A DNA stretch of 64,000 nt from Henningerozyma blattae CBS 6284 (GCF_000315915.1 NC_020187.1:1364001-1428000); one strand, 5' to 3'. Positions 38,262 through 50,583 are shown, numbered from the stretch's first letter. Numbers and translations are program-made. The notes: generated from the sequence alone by a model not told the origin.

Positions 38262-41207
38262 TTAATGGTTAGTATGTTCACGTCGATGTAAATAGTCTAC
38301 ACAACAAATCGTATGTCTCATCCAATGTGTCTCTAATACTTGAGTAACTGTTAATCTTTTCTCAGGTTCCCATCTTAAAATGCCATAAATTGTTTGTTTT
38401 TGATTCTCATTATGCTCTGCGTTAATATGTTTAAACTTAGTTTCAATTAATTGAAATTTTTTAGTATGAACGATTTGATGGCAATAATCTTTAAAAATAG
38501 GATCTTTAGAAGCTATAGCTACTTTCCATAATGGCTCATCAATCATCAAAAGATTACAATAGATGATACCACAACTCCAACAATCTGATAATTTAGGATC
38601 ATATTTATGATCTTTGATAAACTCTTCAGGTGCTACGTACGGCTCAGATCCACGGGCACCTTTTTGATAATGTGGGTTCTTTTCCCATCCAGTTTGGAAA
38701 ACTTGGCTGACACCAAAATCACAAACTTTAACTAGCCCATCTTTATGCAATAGAATATTTTCAGGCTTTATATCACAATGTGCTACACAATGATCATGCA
38801 TATATTTAATGGCATATAATATTTGTTTAAAGATACAATCTGCTTCTAGGGGATGAAACACTTTATTATTTTTCAATTTATTATTCATTAAAGTGAAAAG
38901 GTCTCCTGCAGCACAAAATTCCATGACCTCAATAAAAGTCTTGTCGGTTACTAATAAATTAAAAATATTTGGATAAAAAGAAGTTTTTTTACTTCTTTGA
39001 GAAAATTCATTTAAAGAATGACCAATAATAAATTCAGATGTGATTTTAGTGCTGAATTTTTTACTACTATATAATTTAGGTCTTGCAAATTCTTTTATAG
39101 CAAAGTATACATTTTTACCATCATTATAAGTTCTACTATAGCTACCATAATCATCTTTCTCAGTAGCTGGTCTTGAACATAATTTCAAAACACCATATGA
39201 ACCTTCACCAATCACTGCAATTGGCTTGCCATATATATGACTAAAAGTACCTGTTGATGATTTAGGTTGTGGAATATTCTCTTTTTCATCTTCCAATATG
39301 TTATAAATTCTATTTGATATTCTATTAATTAATCGAAATTCATCAGGCCCAATAATGGAGTTTTTATTTACAACTTTTGGAATTAATTTTTCATTACTAT
39401 CATCAGTACTATTTGAACTAGAAGATAGATAAAGTTCTTCTTCTTTTAATTTATTTACTTTACATTTTTTATAGCAATCATTGGTAGTTACCATGGTGGA
39501 ATCTGGATGAGAAGAATGTTTATAATCTAAGATGGAATAAGCCTTGTCTAATTTTTTTTCTTCTATTAAAGCTTTATAAAACGAAGGTTTTAAGATTTTG
39601 GAAGGTTTCATATCAAATGAATTTTCACTGATAATGGGAATTCTATTATAATTATGAAGATGCTTGCCCGTGTTGTATACTAGAAAAGTTTCAGTCTTTA
39701 GTAGGATTATTTCTTTTACTTCCTTTCTTGAATTCGATGATGAGTTCATCTTGGAATTTGAAGTGTTTATGGAAGAAGTATTAGTTGGAGACTTGGCATT
39801 ATTCGGTACATTCGAATTGGGAAGAATAGTTGTAAATGAAGTTGTTGAAGGATTATTTGAATTATTGGATAACGTAGCGGGATTACCTAAAAAAGTCGAT
39901 AAAGATTTTGTAACGGGAGAGGTTGAGGTTGAGATTGGGGGTTTTCCAGATAATTGAGGTGAAGGACTTTTTTTCCTTTCATGTAATTCACGAGAAAGTA
40001 AAGGAGGCTTTTTGCTTTCTGAAGTTTTCAAAAGTAGTAGATTTTTTGTAATTTCATTACATTTTGTAGATGAAATAGAAACGTTTTTGTTTATATCATT
40101 ACCTGAGAAATTTAAGCTAGAAGAAGTTTTCCTTATTTCATTGTCAGTGGTCACTAATTGATGATGATGATGGTGATGATGATGGTGATGATTTTTAGTT
40201 GGAATATCAATATTTGCTACATTAGTAGATGGCAAAATTCGTTCTTTTTTATAATCTAATGGTGATATTGGCTTTGACTCCAAATCTACTGTGGAATACT
40301 TCTTGTTGGAATTCCTTAAATCAGTAGTTAATGGCAATGAAGCTTGTTTCCTAGTACTAGTATATGATAATGGAGAAGAAGGATGTTTTCGATCCAATAA
40401 GATATTTCTTGTTTTGTCTTTAGTAATAGATTCAGAGAGTGGAGGTATTGAAGCTTCATTATCTGAATAGACTAATTTCTGTTGTACGATTTTATTTTTT
40501 TTTCCTAAGCCAGAATTAATTCTCGTCGATGTATTTTTGTTTGATCTTTCTGTATCAGAAACGACGTATGAAGAAGGTGATAATTTCAAACCATTAGGGT
40601 ACCCTGGTCTATCCTCCGATCTAGATAACGATGAAAGTATTGGTTGTGGCTGTGTTTTGAATTGTTCTTTTTCTTGAATAGTATCATCATCTTGTAACAG
40701 TAACTCATCATCATTCATATCATCATCTGTAGTGACTCCCTCCCAACTAAATCGAGCTATGCTTACCTCAGAATCACCATCCTCAGCATTAATTCTAGCA
40801 TTAAACTCATAATTTTTTTCATTTGGTATCGATGATAACGATAGGGTTGATATATCTTTATTTTGGTTTTTAAAATGTCTTAAAACATTGCTTGGGATAG
40901 CTATTTGCACTGGAGACTTCATAGTAGTTCCAGCATCAACACTTGTATTTGACAGTACTTTTAAAGTTCCTCCATTTTCAATGTCAGTTTTTGACAAATT
41001 ATTTCCAGAGTCAATCGGTACCTCATGAGTATGGTGGTGATGGTGGTGCTGGTGATGGCCCTCTGTATTATGTGTAGTGTGATTAGAGCTGCCATGACTG
41101 TAGCACTCAGGTGACCCCTGAGTAGAAAGAGATATATTTTTTGTGCTTTTCTTGTTTATATCTGCCAATTTCGGTATATCTGAGTCTATATTATTGTTAT
41201 TATTCAT
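38262..41207 (-). CDS. HAL5: Ser/Thr protein kinase of Hal5/Kkq8 type
   Basis: The product is 981 aa (S. cerevisiae Hal5 855, Kkq8 724). A long Ser/Asn-rich N-terminal region with two poly-His runs precedes a C-terminal kinase domain (about residues 655-970). The domain shows the G-loop GEGSYGVL, AIKEF lysine, catalytic loop HCDIKPEN (Cys replacing the usual Arg of HRD), DFG and an APEE block. Hal5 and its WGD duplicate Kkq8 belong to the fungal NPR/HAL5 kinase group; Hal5 stabilises K+ transporters Trk1/Trk2 at the plasma membrane. Its position after QCR8 and MRPL38 and before MRP49 and TPK fits either duplicate, so the gene may be the single survivor of the pair. Confidence 0.82.
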   Translation of the reverse strand: MNNNNNIDSDIPKLADINKKSTKNISLSTQGSPECYSHGSSNHTTHNTEGHHQHHHHHHTHEVPIDSGNNLSKTDIENGGTLKVLSNTSVDAGTTMKSPVQIAIPSNVLRHFKNQNKDISTLSLSSIPNEKNYEFNARINAEDGDSEVSIARFSWEGVTTDDDMNDDELLLQDDDTIQEKEQFKTQPQPILSSLSRSEDRPGYPNGLKLSPSSYVVSDTERSNKNTSTRINSGLGKKNKIVQQKLVYSDNEASIPPLSESITKDKTRNILLDRKHPSSPLSYTSTRKQASLPLTTDLRNSNKKYSTVDLESKPISPLDYKKERILPSTNVANIDIPTKNHHHHHHHHHHQLVTTDNEIRKTSSSLNFSGNDINKNVSISSTKCNEITKNLLLLKTSESKKPPLLSRELHERKKSPSPQLSGKPPISTSTSPVTKSLSTFLGNPATLSNNSNNPSTTSFTTILPNSNVPNNAKSPTNTSSINTSNSKMNSSSNSRKEVKEIILLKTETFLVYNTGKHLHNYNRIPIISENSFDMKPSKILKPSFYKALIEEKKLDKAYSILDYKHSSHPDSTMVTTNDCYKKCKVNKLKEEELYLSSSSNSTDDSNEKLIPKVVNKNSIIGPDEFRLINRISNRIYNILEDEKENIPQPKSSTGTFSHIYGKPIAVIGEGSYGVLKLCSRPATEKDDYGSYSRTYNDGKNVYFAIKEFARPKLYSSKKFSTKITSEFIIGHSLNEFSQRSKKTSFYPNIFNLLVTDKTFIEVMEFCAAGDLFTLMNNKLKNNKVFHPLEADCIFKQILYAIKYMHDHCVAHCDIKPENILLHKDGLVKVCDFGVSQVFQTGWEKNPHYQKGARGSEPYVAPEEFIKDHKYDPKLSDCWSCGIIYCNLLMIDEPLWKVAIASKDPIFKDYCHQIVHTKKFQLIETKFKHINAEHNENQKQTIYGILRWEPEKRLTVTQVLETHWMRHTICCVDYLHRREHTNH

Positions 41208-43692
41208 ACCTGCAATTATTTTTTTTCTTCGTCTTAGTCATGAATTAATGTCGCAAATTAATACAAATAAATAATTAAAATCCTAATATCTGACTAGCAA
41301 CAGTTTGCAGTATAAAATAATGATAATAACCCTCTTACGATATTTCAATAGTATTCAATTATTGTATCTAATTACTTGCTTTTTTTATTTTTTTTTATCT
41401 TATTTTTTTGTTCTCACAACCTAAGTGACTGGCAATTCGTTACGCCTATAGAATGCTTTCTAGACAATACCTATTGAAAAATAATAAGCTTCCTACAACA
41501 AACACTTTTCTATATTATCAATTCCCAGGAAAATAATTTGATAATCGTTTGATATACTTATCTCGAGCTAAAAGTTTCACTCTTCACGCTTAATTAGAAT
41601 AGGGCAGCCCTGGAATCTTGCGGAGTTTTTCCGAGTCTTCTGAGACTTAAATTTCCAACCTCTTCCTGTTTTGGCGATGGTAGCGCCGGATTGTTCCGGG
41701 GAATGTCCGGTCGGAATGACGTCGATGACACTATATGGGCCAGTGCCATAAAAGATACAATAAATAAAGCCCACGAGAACTAAACTAATGTAAATTCTTA
41801 ATATAGGAAATACTCTACATAACTTTATGTATTGGCTAAATAAGAACATGTATAAAAAAAAGTATAAACTAGATGTAAATTGAATCAGGCATAAAACAAA
41901 GACAGTAAAAAATAGGACAAATTAGTATCGTATTTAAGAAAAATAGCAAAGTTAAAAAAATAGCATTACAGAGGGAAGCGCAACGAGATCTTGTGAATTT
42001 GAATCATGGGAAAAAAAGGACTAACCTAAGGGAGAATAGGAGAAGAAGAAATGGGACCTAGGTGTTAATATGCATTCATCCAATTTGCATAGTTCGGAGA
42101 AGATAGGTTCCTGTACTTATAAAAGGTTTCACCACTTGATAGAACCTTACCGATAATTCAATACCTGGTCGTAACAAAAAAGCACAATCATCAATAATTT
42201 TTCGTTAGCCAGACCTAGTCGAGTCGAGAAGTCATAAAAAATCCTCTATATTTTAAAACTTGAACAAAACGACTGGAAAAGTATCACACAGACATTGTAA
42301 GTAAAAAGACAAAGCTGAATCTTACAATTAAAACATAGTTTAACTAGTTGTGTCCATGAAATATATTTGCGTCAATAAAAAAGGAACAAGCTGTTCGACT
42401 TTTTTAAGTCTAAGAAAAAGAAAAAACAAAAAAAAATACATCAGGGAAACAGGCATGAGAATAAGGCCGTCAAAGAGCCGTTTCATTAGGCTTTATATAC
42501 CAATATTTACTCATTTCTAATCGTTCATTTGACATAGGTTACAGGCTTTTTTTTCTGTAATTATCAAATATTATAACTATTGCTGTCCTGCGCTGTTTCT
42601 CCAGAGTTGGCCGTATATGGAAATAGTCACCAATCATTTCGCTGAAAAGTGGAAGAAAACATTTCCGATATCAATAGAAAACGTAATAAACGTAGCAAAA
42701 GAGATTGAATATCATTCCTAATAAAGTTGAGAAAATTTATAGGCAAATAGCATTGGAAGGTTTTTTTTTTTTTGTCATGATTAAAAGTGAATAGATAGAT
42801 GTATTGGAGAGATTGTTTATGTCTCTCTTGGGAAGTTGATGGGCTAGCTACAACGAATGATTATTGGTGTTAAATATCTAATTAGAGATAAATCAGAGAT
42901 GCAAGAATAATTAAGATTGTATTGCCACAGAAACAGTAAATTAAGGGGCATATGCTTTTTTTATTATTTAAGTCTTGGAACAAGGGAGCGTATACTAAAT
43001 AAAGATTATGTAAATTATAGTTGGCCTGGAAAAAGATTTAAAAAAATTAAGTCGAATACTCTAAAAAAAATGATTTAATGAAGTCAATACGGAAACAAAC
43101 GATAAAAAATAAAAACAAATATGATTACTTTAATAGTGGAAAATTATTCAACAATCGGACATTTTCCAGTGGGTTGTTTGTTCATCAACTGGTTCCTAGG
43201 AAACTAAAAAAAAATATTAAACGTGTCATTTGTATTTATTTTGTAACCCTATCAGTACTTCTTGCGAGTCAATAAACAAAATAAACAAAAAAAATTGCCT
43301 ATCTTTAGTAATTATTTTATGAAGATGGTTTATTAAGATTCTAAAAAGATAGTAGCTTGTAACTGTTGACGAAAAATTGCTGTGATTATTAGTTATTGTA
43401 TAGTGAAATAAAATTATATTTACAATGAATATATACTGGATGTATGTTTTTTGAAGACAAAGAAAAATATGCATAAGATCATCGTTCTGCATATTTTTCT
43501 TGTCTTTTCTTTTTGTTTTTAATTAATCAAATGCTATATGTAATAATTTGTCTCAGTGTGGCATGTTTACAAATTTCTGATATTTATACTGTTCCCTTAA
43601 ATTATGATAAATTATGGAGACGATCCATCTATATGTACAGAGAGACTGATATAAACGTTTGATACTCAACGTAATAATGGTCATTTAGAAAA
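41208..43692. other. Long intergenic region HAL5-MRP49
   Basis: About 2.5 kb without a supported gene. The left 600 bp are the HAL5 promoter, including a GC-rich patch (about 41670-41730) with several CCGG elements and a CRE-like TGACGTCG at 41717-41724. The remainder is AT-rich with short chance ORFs (for example 43078-43275). I saw no tRNA, snRNA or snoRNA signature. Confidence 0.6.
41687..41724. promoter_or_regulatory. CCGG-rich patch with CRE-like site, HAL5 promoter
   Basis: Several CCGGA/TCCGG half-sites within about 30 bp in direct and inverted arrangement, typical of zinc-cluster factor targets. TGACGTCG at 41717-41724 differs by one base from the Sko1 CRE TGACGTCA. The patch is about 480-520 bp upstream of the HAL5 start. 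Confidence 0.35.
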
Positions 43693-44154
43693 TTATTCAA
43701 GCTTGATTAAATCAGCCTCTGGGATTTTTTCATGTTCTACTTGCTCTAAAAATTCTTTTAGAATGTCAGTCGAATGTTTCGATTTCATTTCAATCTTATT
43801 TATGGTTTTATCGTTATGATCCTTAACTTCTAAAGAACAGCGATTTAAATCTTGTTCAGAAACAAATTTCATATTTTCTGGTAAAACTTTCTTGATTTTA
43901 GATTTTTTAGATAAAATAACTGGCGGATGAGTTCTAGTAACATTGACTAGAAGGGTAGGGTTGTAAAATTGTATAGTTGGTATATAATTCCTCCAAAACT
44001 TTCTTGCCCCCATATGTCCATCTTCATTTTTAAAATTAAAGAATAAATTGATTGATTTTATCTTATCAGGCTTTAAGTAGACTAGAGCTTCTTTAGTAGT
44101 ATATGATATTTGATTTAATGCTTTTAATTGTTTAATAACACTTGATTTTGCCAT
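43693..44154 (-). CDS. MRP49: Mitochondrial ribosomal protein Mrp49
   Basis: The product is 153 aa (S. cerevisiae Mrp49 is 137 aa). It contains the L51/S25/CI-B8-type fold marked by GARKFWRNYIPTIQFYNP near residues 50-67, followed by a basic C-terminal extension. It is a mitochondrial ribosome component. Position between HAL5/KKQ8 and TPK on the same strand matches YKL168C-YKL167C-YKL166C. Confidence 0.85.
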   Translation of the reverse strand: MAKSSVIKQLKALNQISYTTKEALVYLKPDKIKSINLFFNFKNEDGHMGARKFWRNYIPTIQFYNPTLLVNVTRTHPPVILSKKSKIKKVLPENMKFVSEQDLNRCSLEVKDHNDKTINKIEMKSKHSTDILKEFLEQVEHEKIPEADLIKLE

Positions 44155-44929
44155 TTATTTTTTTTCTTTTTTTTATTTGAAGTTAAATTGAATCTTATCA
44201 ATATATAAAATGGTGTGTGGAATGTGAATATGTGATTTGAATTATAAACCTTGATAGGTTTTAAATGTGATTTAATATTAATCTATGAATATTTTATTTT
44301 AGATTTTTTAGTCATTATTAAGTTAAAAAAAAAAAAATAAGGTGGAGTAATGGTAACCCGGACTTATATGTACTTTATAAAAAGCGTCAAGGCTTTACTT
44401 ATATTCTATTGTATGTAAATGATTAATTTTAAATATAAAACACTTTGAAAAGGTCAAATTATTTATATCAATAAATATATGTAGATGGATATATATGTAA
44501 TTATTCAATGCTGGAGATGAAAATAATATATAAACGCATATAGATATACAGATATAATAATATATGGAAGTCTAAATTTAAATAAATAAAATATTGAATT
44601 GACAAAAAAAAAATATACAAAATATTGAATTGTATATCCAGTGCTATGAATTAAGATGAATTGAAAATTTAGTAGAGAAAGACATTTTGTGATTTTAGGA
44701 TAGGAAAATATTTAAGGATAATTTTGAATGATTTGATTAGATAATATTAAAGAATTATGGTGATTAAAAAAAAGAAAAGAAAAAAAATAAAGACATGATA
44801 ATGTTATGTTAAGTTCATTTAAAAATGCGTGATAAAAAAAAATAATAATAATAATAATGAAGACCAATTACTTGAAAAAAAAATGTTCCGTGTTTAAATG
44901 TTTTGTTTAAATTATACTTTTTTGTATTA
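44155..44929. other. Intergenic region MRP49-TPK
   Basis: MRP49 promoter and TPK terminator. Very AT-rich with short A runs and an AAT microsatellite at about 44839-44858. No gene. Confidence 0.65.
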
Positions 44930-46210
44930 CTAAAATTCTTGGAATAATACGGCATAAGTATCTTCACCTTGAACCCCGTAATTAATTTCTTCTTCAGGGT
45001 ATCTTTCAAACAATGACGTGTCACCGCGGCCTTGTTGAATTGGAGGTTCATAAGGTGTTTCAATATTTCTTGCTACTAATTTTTCCCAAACGACTTCTGA
45101 AAACCAAGCATGGTTTTTAACATCATTTGAACCATTTTGTAAATTACCTAATCTCTTAGATAAATCTCTTGCAATTAATTTACTTAAAAGATCTTTGACA
45201 TCATCATGGAAAAAAGATGGGAATTTCAAAGTAGTATTCAAAATATTCTCATAAGTTTTCATGGTATTGGAATCATAGAATGGAGTATAACCAGCCAACA
45301 TTTCATAAATCAATATACCAAAACTCCACCAATCTACAGATTTATTATAAGGTTTGGTGCTAATGACTTCAGGTGCAATATAATCTGGAGTACCACATAA
45401 AGTGTATGTAACATCTGGCACATATTTGGCAAACCCAAAATCTGTAATCTTGATATGACCATTCTTATCCAACAAGATATTTTCTGGTTTTAAATCTCTA
45501 TAAATGATATCATTGGAATGTAAATATTCCAAAGCCAAACAAACCTCCGCAGCATAAAATTTAGCTACAGGGTTGGGGAACCTTTGTGACTTCCTTAATA
45601 GAGAAAATAGTTCACCACCTTCAATATAATCCATGATCATAAATACTTGTTGAGAGTCTTGAAATGTCCCCCACATTCTTACTAAGAAAGGGTGGGTGAC
45701 CAACGATAACATTCGTCTTTCATCATTTGTATGTTCAACTTGTTTCAATTTCACCACCGTATGTTTCTTTAACACTTTCATCGCATAGAACCTCCCATTA
45801 TGATTGGAACGTACCAAATGGACTCTTCCAAAGGACCCAGTCCCTAAGGTACGCATGATTTGGAAATCTTGTAAAGTATATTTCCCAGAAGTTTTTTTAC
45901 CGACCATGACTTGAGGAACAGGAGTAGATGTGTTGGACCCTTGTTGTTGAATGTTGTTTGTATTATTCCGACTGCCCAGATCTGTGTTTGTCAGTTGGCT
46001 TCTTTGTTCAGCAGCTCGAAGAGTTTCACCCAATTTTTTCATTGATATATGGTCGGAACCATCCGGGTTTACCGACGGCGAATTTTCCAAACTCTTTTTC
46101 TCCTGAGCTTTCTGATGTTGTCGTTTTAAAAGTTCTTCCTGAGAAGGTTCTGGTCGTTTGGGAATGCTCAATGTTCTTATCTGGTTGTTTTTTTGTGGGT
46201 CGACGTACAT
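44930..46210 (-). CDS. TPK1: cAMP-dependent protein kinase catalytic subunit (TPK)
   Basis: The product is 426 aa (S. cerevisiae Tpk1/Tpk3 are about 398 aa). An approximately 110-residue Gln/Asn/Ser-rich N-terminal extension precedes a complete AGC kinase domain. Motifs are G-loop [19 protein letters not shown] lysine, catalytic loop [14 protein letters not shown], activation loop [15 protein letters not shown] with the phosphorylated Thr, and the C-terminal hydrophobic motif ending in ...FQEF. It is the effector of the Ras/cAMP pathway. By synteny (between MRP49 and MCD4) it corresponds to the TPK1/TPK3 WGD pair rather than TPK2. The symbol is a choice between the two. Confidence 0.9.
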   Translation of the reverse strand: MYVDPQKNNQIRTLSIPKRPEPSQEELLKRQHQKAQEKKSLENSPSVNPDGSDHISMKKLGETLRAAEQRSQLTNTDLGSRNNTNNIQQQGSNTSTPVPQVMVGKKTSGKYTLQDFQIMRTLGTGSFGRVHLVRSNHNGRFYAMKVLKKHTVVKLKQVEHTNDERRMLSLVTHPFLVRMWGTFQDSQQVFMIMDYIEGGELFSLLRKSQRFPNPVAKFYAAEVCLALEYLHSNDIIYRDLKPENILLDKNGHIKITDFGFAKYVPDVTYTLCGTPDYIAPEVISTKPYNKSVDWWSFGILIYEMLAGYTPFYDSNTMKTYENILNTTLKFPSFFHDDVKDLLSKLIARDLSKRLGNLQNGSNDVKNHAWFSEVVWEKLVARNIETPYEPPIQQGRGDTSLFERYPEEEINYGVQGEDTYAVLFQEF

Positions 46211-47085
46211 TATGATACTAGTGTTTTATTAGGTCGTGATGTTTTGGAAAATGAGGGATATATGCTTGCAAAAATACAAAACAAGAGAGAGTTATTTGCT
46301 ATTGCTATTGATGATGTTAATGGAGTAATGGTTGTTAACTTACCCCGAGAGTTAGAATGGGGCTTATTAGAGCTATAGTAGTTTTTTTTCCTACTTGCAA
46401 TAGATGGGGAAGTGACAGCTTGAGATGTTTTTTTGATGAAAAAAAATAAAGTCTATATCAAGCTAGAAAAAAAAATGAAAAAGATTGACGGTTAATATGG
46501 TATCGCCAAAGACTGAATGTTGATAGATATCGAAAAAAATTTTTTGAATATTAGAACGAGTGATAGATAATTGAAAATTAAAAAGAAAAGAAAAATAAAA
46601 ATAAAAATAAAAAATATGATCGAGTGGACCCTGTGCCACCAATTAATTGCAATCGAAAGATGAAACTAAATCAGACACCAATTACTACTGGTGAAGTAAA
46701 CTCAAAATAACGTACCGAAAAAAAAGCTTACCGAAAAGTTATATTAGCAAAGTCTGACAAAAAAAAAAATTTTGATAGATTGATGCACTTTAACTTTATT
46801 AGTCCTAATAATTCCTCAAAATGGGCTTGATATCGAAGTATACCTAAAGTAAATTAATGTGGTAGTAAAAAGAAGGAGACACAAGATGTCTGCCCAAAAC
46901 GATCACTTTGTTGCTTAGTGACTCTTCTTGCTCTTACTGGTCAGTGTATCTTCCAGTTGAGAAACTTGACGCAGTAAACTCTATTCAAAGCATCTTGGAA
47001 AATATTTCAGTTTTGGTTCCTTGTTTCTTTTTTTTCAAATTTCAAATTTGAAAATTCCAGGAGCAGAAAAGTTTCAGGGCGAAAC

Positions 47086-47092
47086 CGGGTAA
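47086..47092. promoter_or_regulatory. Reb1-type site upstream of TPK
   Basis: CGGGTAA is the reverse complement of the Reb1 core TTACCCG, about 880 bp before the TPK start. Short motif, so modest weight. Confidence 0.4.
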
Positions 47093-47376
47093 CCATACTG
47101 CTCCTGTACTTTCTAGGCACTGTCAAGTAAGCAGATCTTGGCAAATATGTCATCGATATCGATATTGGTTATGTAACGTAGTGGCGTCATGTTGCTGGAG
47201 GTCAGTTGCTAGAAACGGAGTGGGATGTGTGGTTGAGCAGGTTACGAGATGTTTTTTTCTATATGATTTGTGTTGTTAGGTCTTAGATTTAGGTGATCTC
47301 TGTAGGGATAGTATGGGATATGAGGAGAAAAATAGTGTGATCGTAAGGGGGCACTTGTTATTGTCGACGATAATAG

Positions 47377-47450
47377 GGTCGATGATCCGATTGTACGGTC
47401 GATGATCCGATTGTACGGTCGATGATCCGATTGTACGGTCGATGATGCGG
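47377..47450. repeat. 20-bp tandem repeat, 3.7 copies
   Basis: Three identical copies of GGTCGATGATCCGATTGTAC (47377-47396, 47397-47416, 47417-47436) and a partial fourth, GGTCGATGATGCGG. The unit is unusually GC-rich for the region and contains TCGATGATCCGA, itself partly palindromic. Confidence 0.95.
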
Positions 47451-47739
47451 TCAGTAATATGGTCATGGATAGGACCGATGCCTTCTTTTTTTATTTTTCT
47501 TTTTTTTCACTGTTTTTCTTAGAGATGTGGTCCAGATTAAAAACTCCGAAAACGGTAATGATTTTTCCCTTTTCATCCAGGCTGAGAAAACTCCGAAATT
47601 GATCTTGAAAAAAGTTATCCCGAAAGCTTATAGGAAAATAATATCATTATAATAGGATTATAATTTCATAATGATTATTTTAAATAGTTCATAGGATGTG
47701 TTCTAGATATTGTATATAAAAGGTATTGTTTTTGTGAGT

Positions 47740-50583
47740 CTATATGTTCTTCTTCTCTTCAGATATACGGTTCTTTGAAGAGGAAGCAGTTGTATCTTCG
47801 AGGGTATCGACATTCTTCAATAACAAATGGCCGATGATTTCTAATATTAACATGAATAAGGAAGACAAGATTGCCAAACAATAGTTCGATATGGTGACAC
47901 CGATATCTAGCCATGACCCTTCGGTTTTCAATAAATAGAAAAAATTCAAAGATAATATATCACTTGTAGAGATAATCAGTGTAGAGATAGTAAAACTATC
48001 GATCTTCAACTTGATATTCAATATACCTAGACCCATAGATAATAAGATGTAAGGAATTATCAACTTCAACATCAGTAGGGCTCCCATGGGGAATGGATCA
48101 AAGATAGGGATCAACCTGTAGACTGAATCTAATGAGAAAGATGAGATTGATGCCACGTTACCTGTGCCGAAGAATGTGATTTGTAGTAGGAAAAACCCAA
48201 TCAATGATACTCTAATCAATTGTAACCAATCTTCTTTGATAGCATCCTTGGAAATGGCTTTCTTGGAGAAATGAAGCTTTTTAATTTCTGTCTCAATTTC
48301 AATCCATTGGATTATATACATGGTGTAAACGAAATAGAATAAAGCTTCAAAAGAAATTGACAATATGATAAATACTGGTGCAAATGTTAAGTAGATGATT
48401 ATTAATCTAACTTTAGAATTGTTATTTGGTTTCAAATAATGTAATGATGGCACTACGATCAAACTGATGAAAATAATTGCCCAACTTAAGATTTGAGAAT
48501 CTACTGGCAGCCCGTTTCTTTCTTGTAATGATTTCACAGATTTATTAGTTAAGTATGTAATAGCCATAATCAAAAATATTTGGAAATTCATTAAATTGCA
48601 TGTATATGAATTGATAATTGGTTTAATTTGAATTAATTGATATAACCCACTCCCTGCGATTAATACACTTGCTAAATTGATTTGAGTTAAACTTTCAATC
48701 TTAACGGCATCAAATAATGTGAAGACTGAAATTGATACACTTGTGATTAACCAATAGAAATTAATCTTAATATCTTTAATGCCACATAAAATTGGATAAC
48801 TAATTAATACATTGAAAATTATGGTAAATATCCAACGATGGAAAAATCCATAAACAATTCCTTCATATAATCCTAAAGTTAATAAAAATAAAATTATTTT
48901 ATTGACATTTGAAATATTCTTGAAAAATTCTTTAACACCCTTTTGTAAAATTAATTTATTAGTAAAAATTTGACACCAGAAATAAATTGGGAATAAAAGA
49001 TACATATAAAAATTAAATGGAGATCTTTGATAATATAAAATATAATTCAATATTATACCCATTGAAATAGAAATAAAATAATTTAAAACAGATGTTTTAA
49101 TAATATTGTTAAAATCTTGTCTTAGGATGAAAAGTCTTAAGAAAATGGTAAAAGCGTAAACAATCCAACCAACAAATCCCATAGTTACAATACTTCTAAT
49201 AAATCTCCAGTTATAAGTGGTTAAATAATGTAACCCTTCGAGTGTAATTTTCATTAATTCTTCAGTTAATTGAATCGCTTCATTGACTAAAATATCAAAA
49301 TCTTGATTTTCATTTGAATCTGAAATACGAATTTTTTCAATTAACTGTTCAATTTCATTAATATATTGAGTATAAGATTTTTCAACAAATTTGGGATATT
49401 CTTTATAAATAAATTGAGATCCAATAACTTCATTTTCTTTAACGAAATATTGTTCCAAAATACTTTTAGCATTGTTATATAGGGCATGTAACTTAACGCT
49501 TTCATCGGCCTTAATATAATTCATAGGTAATTCACCAACTGAATTAGCAGGATAATTAGCACCAATCAAATAAGACATTAATGAGGCAATGTCTGCTTGT
49601 TTAACATCGTTACGTTTAATAGAACCAAGATTCCAACCTTCAGTATAATTATCAAATATTGGTACTTCATTCTTCACTGGTTTATTGATACCTGCACCCC
49701 ATGCAATCAATGGAGTTCTTGTATTATTTGGATGGCCATCACCGTGAGAGCCAAATGCACTCATACCATGATCAGCTGTAAAGATAAAGGCAGTATCATT
49801 ATCATTAAAGAAAGTAGTAACATCATCAACTAATTTAGAAACCATTTTATCGATATATTTAACATTATCATAGTATTCAGCTGAATAAGGTCTATATGAA
49901 TGACCAGCGGTATCACAACCTAATAGATGTAGGAAAAATACATTCCCATCTTGTCTAATTTCATAATTCAAAGTTTCATTAACAGTTGAATTGAAAAAAA
50001 GTTCATTCATATGTCTAAATACATATGCATCTAATTCAATGGAAGATTGAGTGAAATCTTCAAATTCATGACCATACATCCAAGTATCAATTCTATTTAT
50101 ATCACTAGCACCATCTTTAAACATTGGTAAAATATCTGGAGATCCAAATGAATATGTATGCTTTGATTGGTTGAAAAAACTATCAAAGTTGACTGGATTT
50201 TCTTTCCAACCTTTTGTTACTGCAGAAACATCTTCATAAAAACCTGCAATCATGGCAACATGACCTGGACGTGATTCAGTGGGCATTCTTGTATGAGAAA
50301 TACCATAAGTACCTTCTTCCAAGACTATTGATCTTAAGAATGGAGCTAGGTAATCTGTTTCACCAGTAATTGGATGATTAATCTTGTCAAAAGTTGTATC
50401 GGCCCTTAATCCATCACCTACAATTAAGAATAATCTCTTAGCTGGAGGTTCATTGGTGCTCTTATGCTGTTGCATCCCATGGACTAATGGTGACACGAAA
50501 TAAATATCAAAAATAGACCACAGGTAAAATAGATGGAATACTACCCCAACTGTAATAAACGTTATTCTATGTTTATTCCACAT
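47740..50583 (-). CDS. MCD4: GPI ethanolamine phosphate transferase 1
   Basis: The product is 947 aa (S. cerevisiae Mcd4 is 919 aa). It adds phosphoethanolamine to the first mannose of GPI precursors in the ER. An N-terminal membrane anchor precedes a lumenal alkaline-phosphatase-like domain. That domain shows GDGLRADT (about residue 57), [22 protein letters not shown], and [15 protein letters not shown] with metal ligands. From about residue 455 to 930 there are around 13-14 membrane segments, then a short Ser/Lys tail. Position next to TPK and the PIR genes matches YKL165C. Confidence 0.95.
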   Translation of the reverse strand: MWNKHRITFITVGVVFHLFYLWSIFDIYFVSPLVHGMQQHKSTNEPPAKRLFLIVGDGLRADTTFDKINHPITGETDYLAPFLRSIVLEEGTYGISHTRMPTESRPGHVAMIAGFYEDVSAVTKGWKENPVNFDSFFNQSKHTYSFGSPDILPMFKDGASDINRIDTWMYGHEFEDFTQSSIELDAYVFRHMNELFFNSTVNETLNYEIRQDGNVFFLHLLGCDTAGHSYRPYSAEYYDNVKYIDKMVSKLVDDVTTFFNDNDTAFIFTADHGMSAFGSHGDGHPNNTRTPLIAWGAGINKPVKNEVPIFDNYTEGWNLGSIKRNDVKQADIASLMSYLIGANYPANSVGELPMNYIKADESVKLHALYNNAKSILEQYFVKENEVIGSQFIYKEYPKFVEKSYTQYINEIEQLIEKIRISDSNENQDFDILVNEAIQLTEELMKITLEGLHYLTTYNWRFIRSIVTMGFVGWIVYAFTIFLRLFILRQDFNNIIKTSVLNYFISISMGIILNYILYYQRSPFNFYMYLLFPIYFWCQIFTNKLILQKGVKEFFKNISNVNKIILFLLTLGLYEGIVYGFFHRWIFTIIFNVLISYPILCGIKDIKINFYWLITSVSISVFTLFDAVKIESLTQINLASVLIAGSGLYQLIQIKPIINSYTCNLMNFQIFLIMAITYLTNKSVKSLQERNGLPVDSQILSWAIIFISLIVVPSLHYLKPNNNSKVRLIIIYLTFAPVFIILSISFEALFYFVYTMYIIQWIEIETEIKKLHFSKKAISKDAIKEDWLQLIRVSLIGFFLLQITFFGTGNVASISSFSLDSVYRLIPIFDPFPMGALLMLKLIIPYILLSMGLGILNIKLKIDSFTISTLIISTSDILSLNFFYLLKTEGSWLDIGVTISNYCLAILSSLFMLILEIIGHLLLKNVDTLEDTTASSSKNRISEEKKNI

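Larger units (their letters stand above)
46211..47739. other. TPK promoter and MCD4 3' flank
   Basis: About 1.5 kb with A-rich runs near TPK, a Reb1-type site (CGGGTAA, 47086-47092) in a local GC-richer stretch and a 20-bp tandem repeat at 47377-47450. No supported gene. Confidence 0.6.

Noticed and set aside
41577..41849. 90-codon ORF upstream of HAL5
   Set aside because: It spans the HAL5 promoter GC patch, has no family match and its length is within chance.
43078..43275. 65-codon basic ORF in the HAL5-MRP49 gap
   Set aside because: Lys/Asn-rich chance translation of A-rich DNA with no recognisable family.
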